Part shown: in pieces, positions 24,764-33,096 of the stretch
How positions within the stretch are numbered: the first letter of the stretch is position 1
How the letters are laid out: each line of letters starts with the position of its first letter
Source of the DNA: Burkholderiales bacterium
GTDB taxonomy: Bacteria > Pseudomonadota > Gammaproteobacteria > Burkholderiales > Burkholderiaceae_C
DNA length: 33,096 bases
Direction: 5' to 3'
NCBI GenBank assembly: GCA_947451035.1
Contig: CANFXR010000022.1
Coordinates: 1-33,096, forward strand
Notes under the pieces: model-generated
Database searches by the model: none
The model's input: only the letters and a program-made list of their open reading frames with translations
What the model was told of the DNA's origin: nothing
Position numbers and translations under genes: made by a program

Positions 24764-25702
24764 TCAGTCGACCTCGGCCAGGCCCGCCAGCGCGCGTTCG
24801 ACGACCGGGCGGGTCAGCGTGGGCGCGAAAGCCTCGATGAAGGCGTAGACATAGCCGCGCAGCCAGGTGCCGCGGCGGATCGCCAGCCGGGTCAGGTTGA
24901 CCTCGAACAGGTGCCGCGCGTCGAGTGCACGCAAGGTGCGGTCACGCTCGGTGTCGAAGGCGATCGACGCGACGATGCCCACGCCCATGCCGAGTTCGAC
25001 ATAGGTCTTGATCACGTCGGCGTCCATGGCGCTGAGCACGATGTCGGGGTGCAACCCGGCCCTGGCGAAGGCATCGTCGATGTGCGCGCGGCCGGTGTAG
25101 CCGATCTCGTAGGTCACGATCGGGTACTGCGACAGTTGCTCGAGCGTGATGGGGCCCTCGACTTGCAGCAACTCATGGTCGGGCGGCACCACGATGCTGT
25201 GCGTCCAGCGGTAGCACGGCAGCGCGACCAGCGAGTCGTACTGCGCCAGCGCTTCGGTGGCCACGCCGATGTCGGCCTCGCCCGACAGCAGCATCTCGGC
25301 CACCTGCTTGGGCGAGCCCTGGTGCAGCATCAGCGTGACCTTCGGGTACACGCGCCGGAAGTCGCGCACCACCATCGGCAGCGCATAGCGCGCCTGCGAG
25401 TGGGTGGCGGCGATCGACAGCCGTCCCTCATCCTGTGCGGTGAAGTCCTCGCCCACGCGCTTCAAGTTGTCGGACTCGAGCAGCAGCCGCTCGACGATCG
25501 GCAGCACCGCTTCGCCCGGCGGCGTGAGGCCGGTCAGTCGCTTGCCCGCGCGCACGAAGATGTCGACGCCGAGTTCGTCCTCGAGCTCGCGGATCTGCCG
25601 GCTGATGCCCGGCTGCGAGGTGTGCAGCACGCCGGCGACCTCGGTGAGGTTGAACCCGGATCGGGTCGTTTCGCGCACCGCACGCAATTGCTGGAAATTC
25701 AT
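24764..25702 (-). CDS. cysB: CysB-family LysR transcriptional regulator
   Basis: A 312-residue LysR-type regulator. The N-terminal winged helix-turn-helix (about 1-60) opens MNFQQLRAVRET and contains FNLTEVAGVLHTSQPGISRQIRELE, the CysB/Cbl-type DNA-reading region. The inducer-binding domain (about 90-300) keeps the family stretches TTHSQAR-like (here ATHSQARYALP) and GYTGRAHID. CysB-type proteins activate sulfate uptake and assimilation genes when sulfur is limiting, with O-acetylserine or related ligands as co-inducer. Location next to sbp-cysTWA supports the role. Cbl/SsuR-like specificity for sulfonates is the main alternative. It lies convergent to cysA. The upstream region 25703-25847 holds a TCGGGG-AA-CCCCGA palindrome (25733-25746) but no clear promoter. 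Confidence 0.92.
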   Translation of the reverse strand: MNFQQLRAVRETTRSGFNLTEVAGVLHTSQPGISRQIRELEDELGVDIFVRAGKRLTGLTPPGEAVLPIVERLLLESDNLKRVGEDFTAQDEGRLSIAATHSQARYALPMVVRDFRRVYPKVTLMLHQGSPKQVAEMLLSGEADIGVATEALAQYDSLVALPCYRWTHSIVVPPDHELLQVEGPITLEQLSQYPIVTYEIGYTGRAHIDDAFARAGLHPDIVLSAMDADVIKTYVELGMGVGIVASIAFDTERDRTLRALDARHLFEVNLTRLAIRRGTWLRGYVYAFIEAFAPTLTRPVVERALAGLAEVD

Positions 25703-25847
25703 GAGTCGTCGCCACGAAGGCGCCTGGTGATTTCGGGGAACCCCGATCCGCTGATTCTCGAGATCGGCTCTCGCGGGGGCAACGACAGCTTGCGCCTAAG
25801 CTTGGTCGCTCAGTGCATAAGCAATCACGAAAACAGCTGAGATTCGT

Positions 25848-26609
25848 TCAGTGTCGCCGGGGCCGAACGGCCGAGCGCAGGTCGTCGAGCACCGGCACCA
25901 GCGCCAGACCGGCCAGCAGCAGCGCGATCGGGATCGTTGCCGCATAGCTCAGGTGCTGGAACGCGAGTGCGCCGACCAGCCCGCCTGCCGTGAAGCCGCC
26001 GAGGATCGAGCCGAGCACCTTGAGCTTGTCGCGGTTGGCGCGAACGTAGGTGTCGCCGGCCGGATCCGACGTGCGGTTCCAGTAGATCAGCTTGCCCAGT
26101 TCGATCCCCAGATCGGTGATCACGCCGGTCATGTGGGTGGTGCGGATCTCGGCATGCGAGATCTTGGTGACCACGGCGTTTTGCAGTCCCATGATGAAAC
26201 ACAGCAGCGCGACTGTCGCGGGCACCAGCAGCGTGGTGTGCCGGGCCAGATAGGTGCCCAGCAGGCCGAACACGAGCAGCAGCGCCGCTTCGAGCAGCAA
26301 GCTCAGCGCGTATTCGCTGTTCAGCCGGCGGTGGCGCGCCCAGTTGATCAGCAAGGCCGTGGTCATCGCGCCGCTGGTGAACACGCACAGCAGCAGCGCT
26401 CCGGCCAAGGCCAGCCCAACTTGACCGAGCGCGAGGTCATCGGCAATGCCCGACAGCACGCCGGTCATGTGCGAGGTGTAGCGGCGGATCGCCAGAAAAC
26501 CGCCCGCATTGACCGCTCCGGCCACGAAGGCCAGCAGCACGCCGAGCTGCCGGTTGGCGTGCTGCGTGCGAGTGCGCCCGACCAGGTGACGCATCGTGGC
26601 TTGGGCCAT
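25848..26609 (-). CDS. DUF1275 (YoaK-like) membrane protein
   Basis: A 253-residue integral membrane protein with six predicted helices. It matches the DUF1275 pattern: LLAFVAGAVNAGGFLAIRRYTSHMTG at the start of the first helix and a second copy of the theme, MGLQNAV-KISHAEIRTTHMTGVITDLG, in the middle. The family has no firm function. The ATG at 26609 is taken as start, though ATG 26594 is possible; neither has a clear ribosome site. The gene follows folA after 28 bases and is probably cotranscribed with it. The frame continuing upstream to 26837 is a shadow of folA. Confidence 0.87.
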   Translation of the reverse strand: MAQATMRHLVGRTRTQHANRQLGVLLAFVAGAVNAGGFLAIRRYTSHMTGVLSGIADDLALGQVGLALAGALLLCVFTSGAMTTALLINWARHRRLNSEYALSLLLEAALLLVFGLLGTYLARHTTLLVPATVALLCFIMGLQNAVVTKISHAEIRTTHMTGVITDLGIELGKLIYWNRTSDPAGDTYVRANRDKLKVLGSILGGFTAGGLVGALAFQHLSYAATIPIALLLAGLALVPVLDDLRSAVRPRRH

Positions 26610-26637
26610 GGGGGTTGCGGGGACCCGAGCGGGAAAG

Positions 26638-27141
26638 TCAGCCGCCGGACCGGCGACGGTAGGTGACGTAGCGGTAGCGCAGGCCCTGCGGCGTTTCGTG
26701 GGGCTCGTTCGCCACGCAGTCGAAGGCCTCGCGGGGCCAGACGGGGAAGAACGCATCACCATCGAAATCGGCATCGATCTCGGTGAGTTGCAGTTCATCG
26801 GCACGCGGCAGCGCCAGCGCGTAGATCTCTGCGCCACCGATCACGCACACCCGCTCGGCGTCGGCGGCCAGCGCGAGCGCTGCTTCGAGGCTGCCGGCGC
26901 GCTCGGCGCCGGTGGCGGCCCAGTCGGCGCTGCGGGTGATGACGATGTTGCGCCGTCCCGGCAGCGGCCGGCCGATCGAGTCCCAGGTCTTGCGCCCCAT
27001 CACGACCGGGCGGCCCAGCGTGAGTTGCTTGAAGCGTGGCAGGTCGCCCGGCAGGTGCACCAGCAGGGCGTTGTCACGGCCAATGGCGCCGTTGCCGGCC
27101 ACGGCGGCGATGAGGGTGACGAGGGGCTGTGCGGATGGCAT
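26638..27141 (-). CDS. folA: Dihydrofolate reductase
   Basis: A 167-residue NADPH-dependent enzyme that reduces dihydrofolate to tetrahydrofolate. Conserved elements are visible in order: the N-terminal strand with GNGAIGRDN, the catalytic acid Asp33 in LPGDLPRFK, the NADPH-binding stretch GRPVVMGRKTWDSIGRPLPGR, VIGGAEIY and the substrate-side strand with LTEID. Length is normal for a chromosomal bacterial FolA. It is divergent from feoAB across 139 bases. Confidence 0.96.
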   Translation of the reverse strand: MPSAQPLVTLIAAVAGNGAIGRDNALLVHLPGDLPRFKQLTLGRPVVMGRKTWDSIGRPLPGRRNIVITRSADWAATGAERAGSLEAALALAADAERVCVIGGAEIYALALPRADELQLTEIDADFDGDAFFPVWPREAFDCVANEPHETPQGLRYRYVTYRRRSGG

Positions 27142-27211
27142 CGGCGCATTGTCGCAGTGACCCTTTATCCTTTGGGGGTTATTCCCGAGAGCGGCGCCTT
27201 TGATCGGCTCC

Positions 27212-27236
27212 TACAATGCGAATAACTATCGTTTGC
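27212..27236 (+). promoter_or_regulatory. Fur-box-like operator with overlapping -10 element upstream of feoAB
   Basis: GCGAATAACTATCGTTTGC (27218-27236) matches 11 of 19 positions of the Fur consensus. It directly follows TACAAT (27212-27217), a good -10 hexamer with no clear -35. The expected transcription start would fall inside the operator, so Fur with iron would block it. The feoA ATG is 45 bases downstream. The rest of the 139-base folA/feoA gap shows nothing else clear. Confidence 0.55.
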
Positions 27237-27280
27237 GTTAATGCTCCTGTCGAGCTTGCCGCCAACCCGGGGAGCCGCCC

Positions 27281-27538
27281 ATGAAACCCAAAGTCTCCAC
27301 ACCGCTTGATCAAATCCCGCTGGGCTGCGCTCACGTGGTGGCACACCTTGAGGCGCCGGCGGCTTCATCCGAGTGGGTGCGCTGGCTCGAGGAAATCGGC
27401 TTCATGCCCGGTGAGCGGGTGATGCTGATGGCGCGTGGCGCTTTCGGCGGCGACCCGCTGGTGGTGCGCGTGGGGCTGTCGACCTTTGCGCTGCGGCGCG
27501 CCGAAGCCGCCTGCATTCACGTGGGTGCTGCTGCCTGA
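27281..27538 (+). CDS. feoA: Ferrous iron transport protein A
   Basis: An 85-residue cytoplasmic SH3-like protein that supports FeoB-mediated Fe2+ uptake. The pattern is typical: an N-terminal PLDQIPLGCAHVVAHL segment, then LEEIGFMPGERVMLMARGAFGGDPLVVRVG, and a final strand with FALRRAEAACIHV. It precedes feoB by four bases. No FeoC is encoded after feoB. A Fur-like site lies upstream. Confidence 0.93.
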   Translation: MKPKVSTPLDQIPLGCAHVVAHLEAPAASSEWVRWLEEIGFMPGERVMLMARGAFGGDPLVVRVGLSTFALRRAEAACIHVGAAA

Positions 27539-27542
27539 CTGA

Positions 27543-29441
27543 ATGACTGAATCGATCATCCATGTCCACCGCGGCGGGCCGCTGGTGGCGCTGGTGGGAA
27601 ACCCCAACTGCGGCAAGAGTGCACTGTTCAACCTGCTGACCGGCAGCCGCCAGAAGGTGGCCAACTACGCCGGCGTCACGGTCGAGCGCAAGGAAGGCAA
27701 ACTGCTCACGCCCGCGGGCAAGGCGCTGCGCGTGCTCGACTTGCCCGGTGCCTACAGCTTGCATCCGCGTTCGCCTGACGAGCGCGTGACGTGCGACGTG
27801 CTCTACGGCCGCGCGGTCGGCGAAAAGCGGCCCGATCTGGTGGTGTGCGTGGTCGATGCGACCAACCTGCGCCGCAGCCTGCGCATCGTGCTGGCCGTCA
27901 AGCGGCTGGGTCTGCCGTGCGTGGTGGCACTCAACATGATCGATCTGGCCAAGCGCCGGGGTGTCGCGATCGATCCGCAGGCGTTGTCGGCCGAGTTGGG
28001 TCTGCCGGTGGTGGCCACGGTGGCCACCCGCGGCGATGGCGCCGATGCGCTGCGCCACCTGCTCGACGACCCGCAGGCGTGGCACCGCGGCGCTGCCGCT
28101 CCCATCCCGTCAGGCGGCGGCGCGCCGCCCGAGTCCGCGATGCAGGCCGACCATGAGGCGGTGCACGGCATCTTGCAGCGCCAGGGGCTTGATGTGCTGG
28201 TGCCGCACACGGCCAGCGACCGCATCGATGCGGTGGTGCTGCACCCGGTGGCCGGACCGCTGCTGCTGACGGCGGTGCTGTTCCTGGTGTTCCAGGCGGT
28301 GTTTGCCTGGGCTCAAGCGCCGATGGATGCCATCAAGGCCGTCACCGGGTTCGTCGGCAACGAGGTCACTGCGCTGCTGCCCGAGTCCTGGCTGCGCAGC
28401 TTGCTGGTCGACGGCGTGATCGCCGGGGCGGGCGGCGTGCTGGTGTTCCTGCCGCAGATCCTGATCCTGTTCTTCTTCATCCTCGTGCTCGAGGAGTCGG
28501 GCTACCTGCCGCGTGCGGCCTTCTTGCTGGATCGACTGATGGGCGGCGTGGGCCTGAGCGGCCGATCGTTTATCCCGCTGCTGTCGAGCTTTGCCTGCGC
28601 GATCCCCGGGATCATGGCCACGCGCACCATCGCCAACCCGCGCGACCGGCTGGTCACCATCATGATCGCGCCGCTGATGACCTGCTCGGCCCGGCTGCCG
28701 GTGTATGCGCTGCTGATCGGCGCATTCATTCCGCAGCGCGTGGTGGGCGGACTGGGGTTCGAGTTGCAGGGGCTGGTGATGTTCGGCCTGTATGCCGCGG
28801 GCATCGTGGGCGCGCTGGGCGTGGCCTGGGTGCTCAAGCGCTTCACCTCGCGCGGCGAGGTGCGCTCGCTGATGATGGAACTGCCCACCTACCACTGGCC
28901 CACGCCGCGCAACATCGCCATCGGGCTGTGGCAGCGCGTGGAGATCTTCATGAAGCGCGTGGGCGGCATCATCCTGGGCCTGACGATCGCGCTGTGGTTC
29001 TTCGCCAGTTTCCCGGCGCCGCCAGCCGGTGCCACCGGTGCGCCGATCGAATACAGCGTGGCCGGTCAGATCGGTCATGCGCTGGCGGTGGTGTTCGAGC
29101 CGATCGGCTTCAACTGGCAGATCAGCGTGGCGCTGGTGCCCGGCATGGCCGCACGCGAGGTCGCGGTGAGCGCGCTGGGCACCGTGTACGCGCTGTCGGC
29201 CACCGGCAGCGACACCGCCGAAGCGCTCACGCCGCTGATCGCGCACAGCTGGAGTCTGGCCACCGCCTTGTCGCTGCTGGCCTGGTACGTGTTTGCGCCG
29301 CAGTGCCTGTCGACGCTGGCCACTGTCAAGCGCGAGACCGGCGGCTGGACGATGCCGCTGGCCATGGCGGGCTACCTGTTCGCGCTGGCCTACGGCGCGT
29401 CGTTCGTCACCTACCGGGTGGCGTTGTGGCTAGGCGGCTGA
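27543..29441 (+). CDS. feoB: Ferrous iron transporter FeoB
   Basis: A 632-residue inner-membrane Fe2+ uptake protein. The N-terminal G domain shows G1 GNPNCGKS (19-26), a switch with NYAGVTVERKEG, G3 DLPG (66-69) and G4 NMID (about 131-134). The membrane domain keeps both Gate regions: SFACAIPGIMATRTI with LMTCSARLPVY, and FAPQCLSTLATVKRETG near the end. It is about 140 residues shorter than E. coli FeoB, mainly in the linker and C-terminus, a normal length for betaproteobacterial members without FeoC. The ATG at 27543 lies four bases after the feoA stop. Confidence 0.97.
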   Translation: MTESIIHVHRGGPLVALVGNPNCGKSALFNLLTGSRQKVANYAGVTVERKEGKLLTPAGKALRVLDLPGAYSLHPRSPDERVTCDVLYGRAVGEKRPDLVVCVVDATNLRRSLRIVLAVKRLGLPCVVALNMIDLAKRRGVAIDPQALSAELGLPVVATVATRGDGADALRHLLDDPQAWHRGAAAPIPSGGGAPPESAMQADHEAVHGILQRQGLDVLVPHTASDRIDAVVLHPVAGPLLLTAVLFLVFQAVFAWAQAPMDAIKAVTGFVGNEVTALLPESWLRSLLVDGVIAGAGGVLVFLPQILILFFFILVLEESGYLPRAAFLLDRLMGGVGLSGRSFIPLLSSFACAIPGIMATRTIANPRDRLVTIMIAPLMTCSARLPVYALLIGAFIPQRVVGGLGFELQGLVMFGLYAAGIVGALGVAWVLKRFTSRGEVRSLMMELPTYHWPTPRNIAIGLWQRVEIFMKRVGGIILGLTIALWFFASFPAPPAGATGAPIEYSVAGQIGHALAVVFEPIGFNWQISVALVPGMAAREVAVSALGTVYALSATGSDTAEALTPLIAHSWSLATALSLLAWYVFAPQCLSTLATVKRETGGWTMPLAMAGYLFALAYGASFVTYRVALWLGG

Positions 29442-29461
29442 GCCCGCAGGCTGACATCTCG

Positions 29462-29478
29462 CGCCGCTGAACGCGGCG
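29462..29478. terminator. Hairpin between convergent feoB and gntR-type genes
   Basis: CGCCGC-TGAAC-GCGGCG forms a 6-bp stem in the 45-base gap. There is no T-tract, so activity is uncertain. Confidence 0.35.
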
Positions 29479-29486
29479 GCGCCGCA

Positions 29487-30224
29487 TCAGCGCAGGGCGG
29501 CCGCTTCCTGGCCCTGGACCATGTGCTGGTGCATCAGTTCTTCGGCCCGCTTCGCGTTGCGCGAGCGGATTGCCGCCAGCAAGTCGCGATGCTCTTGCAG
29601 CGAGGCCTCGAGCCGGCCCTCCTTGAGCAGCGAGTGGTGGCGGCTGAGCTTCATGACCTGACGCAAGTCGGCCACCATCTGGTTGCGCCAGCGGTTGCCG
29701 GCGATGTCGAGCAACTCGGTGTGAAACCGTTCATTGGCGGCAAAGAAGGCGTCGGCGTCGCCCACCGAGGTTTCCAGCCGTTCGTGCAGCGCGACCAGAT
29801 CGGCCAGCTGCGCGTCGGTGGCCTGCTTGGCCACCACGCCCACGGCGTCGCACTCCAGCAGCGACAGCAGGTGAAACACCTCGGCCAGATCGCGCTCGGA
29901 CACTTCGGTGACATACGCGCCGCGGCGCAGCTTCATCGTCACCAGCCCTTCGGCGGCCAGAACCTTGATCGCCTCGCGCAAGGGGGTGCGGCTGATGCCG
30001 TATTCGGCGGCCAGCGTCTGCTCGTCGATCCAGCTGCCCGGCGCCATCGTGTGCGCCATGATGCGTGCGCGCAGCCGCTCGGCGACCTGTTCGTAAAGTG
30101 CGGTGGAAGGCAGTTGCAGCCGGTCGCTCGCCCCGGCGCCGTCCCCCGACGCCCGTGCCGCAGCGCCCGTCTTGCCGGCGGCGGCTTTGGGAGATCCTTT
30201 CGGGGCGACTTTGATCGGGTGCAT
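29487..30224 (-). CDS. GntR-family regulator, FCD (FadR-type) subfamily
   Basis: A 245-residue DNA-binding regulator. After an Ala/Gly/Lys-rich 35-residue lead comes the winged helix (about 40-110) with ALYEQVAERLRARI, DEQTLAAEYGISRTPLREAIKVL and GLVTMKLRRGAYV. The all-helical FCD ligand domain (about 115-235) has the expected acidic/His metal-site residues, for example in ANERFHTELLDIAGN and SLQEHRDLLAAI. FCD members usually sense organic acids. It is divergent from methylmalonyl-CoA mutase, so control of propionate/methylmalonate metabolism is the likely role. This is inferred from position only. Confidence 0.92.
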   Translation of the reverse strand: MHPIKVAPKGSPKAAAGKTGAAARASGDGAGASDRLQLPSTALYEQVAERLRARIMAHTMAPGSWIDEQTLAAEYGISRTPLREAIKVLAAEGLVTMKLRRGAYVTEVSERDLAEVFHLLSLLECDAVGVVAKQATDAQLADLVALHERLETSVGDADAFFAANERFHTELLDIAGNRWRNQMVADLRQVMKLSRHHSLLKEGRLEASLQEHRDLLAAIRSRNAKRAEELMHQHMVQGQEAAALR

Positions 30225-30260
30225 CAGTGGGGCAGCAAATGAGCGAGCCGGAGTGACTAC

Positions 30261-30275
30261 AATTCAAACTGAATT
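30261..30275. promoter_or_regulatory. Perfect inverted repeat between gntR-type gene and methylmalonyl-CoA mutase
   Basis: AATTCA-AAC-TGAATT is an exact 6-3-6 palindrome in the 146-base divergent region. It overlaps TACAAT (30258-30263), a -10-like hexamer facing the mutase gene. Its AT content stands out in a GC-rich background. It could be the operator of the adjacent GntR/FCD regulator. Confidence 0.45.
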
Positions 30276-30370
30276 ATGCATGACGAGTGCGTTTGGCGTC
30301 ATCAGCCCGGGGCCCTGGGCCCGCGGTTGAGGACGGCTGGACGCCGCAGAGAGTATCGACCGGAGAACCC

Positions 30371-32599
30371 ATGTCAGACGCACCCAAGCACCTCAACTCC
30401 GACGCGCTGGACCAGTGGCAAAAGGCCGCCGCCAGGTCGGCACCCGGCGCTGATGTTGACAAGCTCAACTGGGTCACGCCCGAAGGCCTGGTCGTCAAGC
30501 CGCTGTACACCGCCGCCGACCTGAAAGACCTGCCGCACACCGACACGCTGCCGGGCTTCGCGCCGTACCTGCGCGGCCCGCAAGCCACCATGTATGCGGT
30601 GCGGCCGTGGACGATCCGCCAGTACGCCGGCTTTTCCACCGCCGAGGCATCCAACGCGTTCTACAAGAAGGCGCTGGCCGCCGGCGGTCAGGGCGTGAGC
30701 GTGGCGTTCGATCTGGCCACCCACCGCGGCTACGACAGCGACCACCCGCGTGTGACCGGCGACGTGGGCAAGGCCGGCGTGGCGATCGACAGCGTCGAGG
30801 ACATGAAGATCCTCTTCAACGGCATCCCGCTCGACAAGGTCAGCGTGAGCATGACGATGAACGGCGCGGTGCTGCCGGTGCTGGCCGCCTTCGTGGTGGC
30901 CGCTGAAGAGCAGGGCGTGCCGCAGACCCAACTCACCGGGACCATCCAGAACGACATCCTCAAGGAGTTCATGGTCCGCAACACCTACATCTACCCGCCC
31001 GAGCCGAGCATGCGCATCGTCGGCGACATCATCGAGTACACGGCGCAACAGATGCCGAAGTTCAACTCGATCAGCATTTCCGGCTATCACATGCAAGAAG
31101 CCGGCGCCAACCAGGCGCTCGAGCTGGCGTTCACGCTGGCCGACGGCAAGGAATACGTGAAGACCGCGCTGGCCAAGGGCCTCGACGTGGACGACTTCGC
31201 CGGACGCCTGAGCTTTTTCTGGGCGGTCGGGATGAACTTCTATCTCGAGATCGCCAAGATGCGCGCCGCACGGCTGCTGTGGTGGCGCATCATGAGCGGC
31301 TTCAACGCCAAGAACCCCAAGAGCCTGATGCTGCGCACGCACAGCCAGACCTCGGGCTGGAGCCTGGCCGAGCAGGACCCGTACAACAACGTCGTGCGCA
31401 CCACCATCGAGGCGATGGCTGCGGTGTTCGGCGGCACGCAAAGCCTGCACACCAACGGTCTGGATGAGGCCATTGCGCTGCCCACCGAGTTCAGCGCGCG
31501 CATCGCGCGCAACACCCAGCTCATCATTCAGGAAGAAACCCACATCACCAGCGTCGTCGACCCGTGGGCCGGCAGCTACATGATGGAAAAGCTGACGCAA
31601 GACATGGCCGACGCCGCCTGGAAGATCATCGAAGAGGTCGATTCGATGGGCGGCATGGTCAAGGCGGTCGACAGCGGTTGGGCCAAGCTCAAGATCGAAG
31701 CCAGCGCCACCGAAAAGCAAGCGCGCATCGACTCGCGCCGCGACGTGATCGTCGGCGTCAACAAATACAAGCTCGAAACCGAAGACGCGATCGACACGCT
31801 GAGCATCGACAACGTGGCGGTGCGCGAGAACCAGGTCGCGCGCCTCAAAGACATCCGCGCCAGCCGAGACAGCGCTGCGGTGAGCGCCGCGCTCGCTGCA
31901 CTCAGCACCTGTGCCGAAGCCTGCAACGTCGAAGCCGAGCAGGTCGCGCATGGCGATGCGTCCAAGGCGGCCAGCCGCGGCAACCTGCTGGAGCTGGCGA
32001 TCCGCGCGATGCGCTTGCGCGCCACGGTCGGCGAGGTCAGCGATGCGCTCGAGCAGGCCTGGGGCCGCCACCGCGCCGACACGCAAAAGGTCAGCGGCGT
32101 GTACGCCGCCGCCTACGACAGCGCCGAAGGCTGGGCGCAGCTGCAAGACGAGATCGCCGCGTTTGCCGAGGCCGAAGGCCGCCGTCCGCGCGTGATGATC
32201 GCCAAGCTCGGCCAGGATGGCCACGACCGCGGCGCCAAGGTGGTGGCCACCGCCTATGCCGATCTGGGCTTCGACGTCGACATGGGCCCGCTGTTCCAGA
32301 CCGCCGAAGAATGCGCCCGTCAGGCGATCGAGAACGACGTGCACGCCGTGGGCGTGAGCACGCTGGCCGCCGGCCACAAGACGCTGGTGCCCGAGATCAT
32401 CGAGGCGCTGCGCGCCCAGGGCGCCGACGACATCATCGTGTTCGTCGGCGGCGTGATTCCGCGCGCCGACTACGAGTTCCTCTACGAAGCCGGCGTCAAG
32501 GGCATCTACGGCCCCGGCACGCCGATCCCGGCCAGCGCCAAGGACGTGCTCGAGCAGATCCGTTTGAGTCTGGCCCGCCGGGCGGCCGCCAAGGCCTGA
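30371..32599 (+). CDS. scpA: Methylmalonyl-CoA mutase, homodimeric type
   Basis: A 742-residue coenzyme B12-dependent enzyme that interconverts (R)-methylmalonyl-CoA and succinyl-CoA, linking propionate and odd-chain/branched substrates to the TCA cycle. The catalytic barrel (about 40-560) shows [46 protein letters not shown] and [15 protein letters not shown]. The C-terminal B12 domain (about 600-740) has the base-off motif DGHDRG, with cobalt ligand His618, then STLAAGH and FVGGVIP. Catalytic and B12 domains are on one chain, as in E. coli ScpA/Sbm. ATG 30371 has GGAG at 30362-30365; the frame to 30287 is not conserved. meaB follows after nine bases. Confidence 0.97.
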   Translation: MSDAPKHLNSDALDQWQKAAARSAPGADVDKLNWVTPEGLVVKPLYTAADLKDLPHTDTLPGFAPYLRGPQATMYAVRPWTIRQYAGFSTAEASNAFYKKALAAGGQGVSVAFDLATHRGYDSDHPRVTGDVGKAGVAIDSVEDMKILFNGIPLDKVSVSMTMNGAVLPVLAAFVVAAEEQGVPQTQLTGTIQNDILKEFMVRNTYIYPPEPSMRIVGDIIEYTAQQMPKFNSISISGYHMQEAGANQALELAFTLADGKEYVKTALAKGLDVDDFAGRLSFFWAVGMNFYLEIAKMRAARLLWWRIMSGFNAKNPKSLMLRTHSQTSGWSLAEQDPYNNVVRTTIEAMAAVFGGTQSLHTNGLDEAIALPTEFSARIARNTQLIIQEETHITSVVDPWAGSYMMEKLTQDMADAAWKIIEEVDSMGGMVKAVDSGWAKLKIEASATEKQARIDSRRDVIVGVNKYKLETEDAIDTLSIDNVAVRENQVARLKDIRASRDSAAVSAALAALSTCAEACNVEAEQVAHGDASKAASRGNLLELAIRAMRLRATVGEVSDALEQAWGRHRADTQKVSGVYAAAYDSAEGWAQLQDEIAAFAEAEGRRPRVMIAKLGQDGHDRGAKVVATAYADLGFDVDMGPLFQTAEECARQAIENDVHAVGVSTLAAGHKTLVPEIIEALRAQGADDIIVFVGGVIPRADYEFLYEAGVKGIYGPGTPIPASAKDVLEQIRLSLARRAAAKA

Positions 32600-32608
32600 C
32601 ACGGCGCC

Positions 32609-33096
32609 GTGCCCTTGAGCCTGAACCCGGACGACCAAGTCCTGCACCAGGGAGTGTGTGCGGGTGAGCGGCGCGCGATCGCCAAGGCGATCACGCTGCT
32701 CGAGTCCACGCGCGCCGACCACCGAGTGCGCGCCGATGCGCTGCTCAATGCGCTGCTGCCGCGCACCGGCCAGGCCATGCGCCTGGGCATCTCGGGCGTG
32801 CCCGGCGTGGGCAAGTCGACCTTCATCGAGTCGCTGGGTCTGGCGCTGATCGAGCGCGGCCAGCGCGTGGCGGTGCTCGCCATCGATCCGTCATCGAGCG
32901 TGCACGGCGGCTCGATCCTTGGCGACAAGACGCGCATGGAGCGCTTGTCGGTGAACGCGCAGGCTTACATCCGGCCCAGCCCCGCGTCGGGCACGCTGGG
33001 CGGTGTGGCCGAAAAGACCCGCGAGGCGATGCTGGTGTGCGAGGCCGCCGGCTACGACGTGGTGATCGTCGAGACCGTGGGCGTGGGCCAGAGCGA
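32609..33096 (+). CDS. meaB: Methylmalonyl-CoA mutase-associated GTPase MeaB, 3'-truncated by window edge
   Basis: A G3E-type GTPase that protects methylmalonyl-CoA mutase and gates B12 loading. 162 residues are visible. Walker A is GVPGVGKST (63-71), then [24 protein letters not shown] (about 87-110), with the family Asp/Ser residues for metal binding and the DKTRM motif. The visible part ends at ETVGVGQS, the G3 region. The frame is open to the last base, so the C-terminal half lies outside. GTG at 32609 is the first start after the mutase stop; no strong ribosome site is seen. Position after the mutase supports MeaB over other ArgK-like GTPases. Confidence 0.93.
   Translation, partial: MPLSLNPDDQVLHQGVCAGERRAIAKAITLLESTRADHRVRADALLNALLPRTGQAMRLGISGVPGVGKSTFIESLGLALIERGQRVAVLAIDPSSSVHGGSILGDKTRMERLSVNAQAYIRPSPASGTLGGVAEKTREAMLVCEAAGYDVVIVETVGVGQS

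Noticed and set aside
30277-30524. Small ORF starting ATG 30277 before the mutase gene
   Set aside because: Overlaps the mutase in another frame, no ribosome site, no recognisable protein.
30374-32722. 782-codon open frame on the minus strand
   Set aside because: Mirror of methylmalonyl-CoA mutase, with no family features of its own.

Overview
The window is a dense stretch of GC-rich chromosome from a betaproteobacterium. It is most likely a Burkholderiales member of the Leptothrix/Rubrivivax/Ideonella type. This placement is inferred from strong GC bias at third codon positions, the protein sequences (CysB-type regulator, SHP/DHC cytochromes, methylmalonyl-CoA mutase with MeaB) and gene order, not from a database search. 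There are no rRNA or tRNA genes, CRISPR arrays, insertion sequences or phage genes. No gap between genes exceeds 300 bases. Almost every long opposite-strand frame is a GC-driven shadow of a real gene.

Layout. 1-2004: the 3' three quarters of alaS. 1957-4546 (minus): a tightly coupled three-gene electron-transfer operon made of a membrane-anchored FAD/NAD(P)/2Fe-2S reductase, a small diheme b-type membrane protein and an octaheme c-type cytochrome, with an FNR-like site upstream. 4793-6403: a chemoreceptor. 6444-7397 (minus): a CDF zinc-type exporter. 7563-11270: an SHP operon (oxygen/NO-binding monoheme SHP, diheme DHC, cytochrome b561) running into a QseB/QseC-like two-component pair, with a PmrA/QseB-type direct repeat in front. 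11349-12458: a patatin-like lipase. 12655-17391: a MASE1-PAS-GGDEF-EAL protein, a small predicted outer-membrane protein and a second chemoreceptor. 17410-19466 (minus): a single-domain response regulator and a PAS histidine kinase.

19702-24724: sulfate uptake, with two paralogous periplasmic sulfate-binding proteins followed by cysT, cysW and cysA. The two binding-protein genes are separated by a good intrinsic terminator and each has a related promoter-like region. A CysB-family regulator gene faces the operon (24764-25702, minus). 25848-27141 (minus): folA and a DUF1275 membrane protein. 27281-29441: feoA-feoB behind a Fur-box-like sequence. 29487-30224 (minus): a GntR/FCD regulator, divergent from methylmalonyl-CoA mutase (30371-32599) and the MeaB chaperone GTPase, which runs off the window end.

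The common theme is redox sensing, respiration and signalling. There are two separate cytochrome b/c modules (one under a likely FNR site, one under its own two-component system), two chemoreceptors, one dual c-di-GMP enzyme and two histidine kinases, set among housekeeping sulfur, iron, folate and propionate/methylmalonate genes. The least characterised unit is the reductase/cytochrome b/octaheme operon at 1957-4546.
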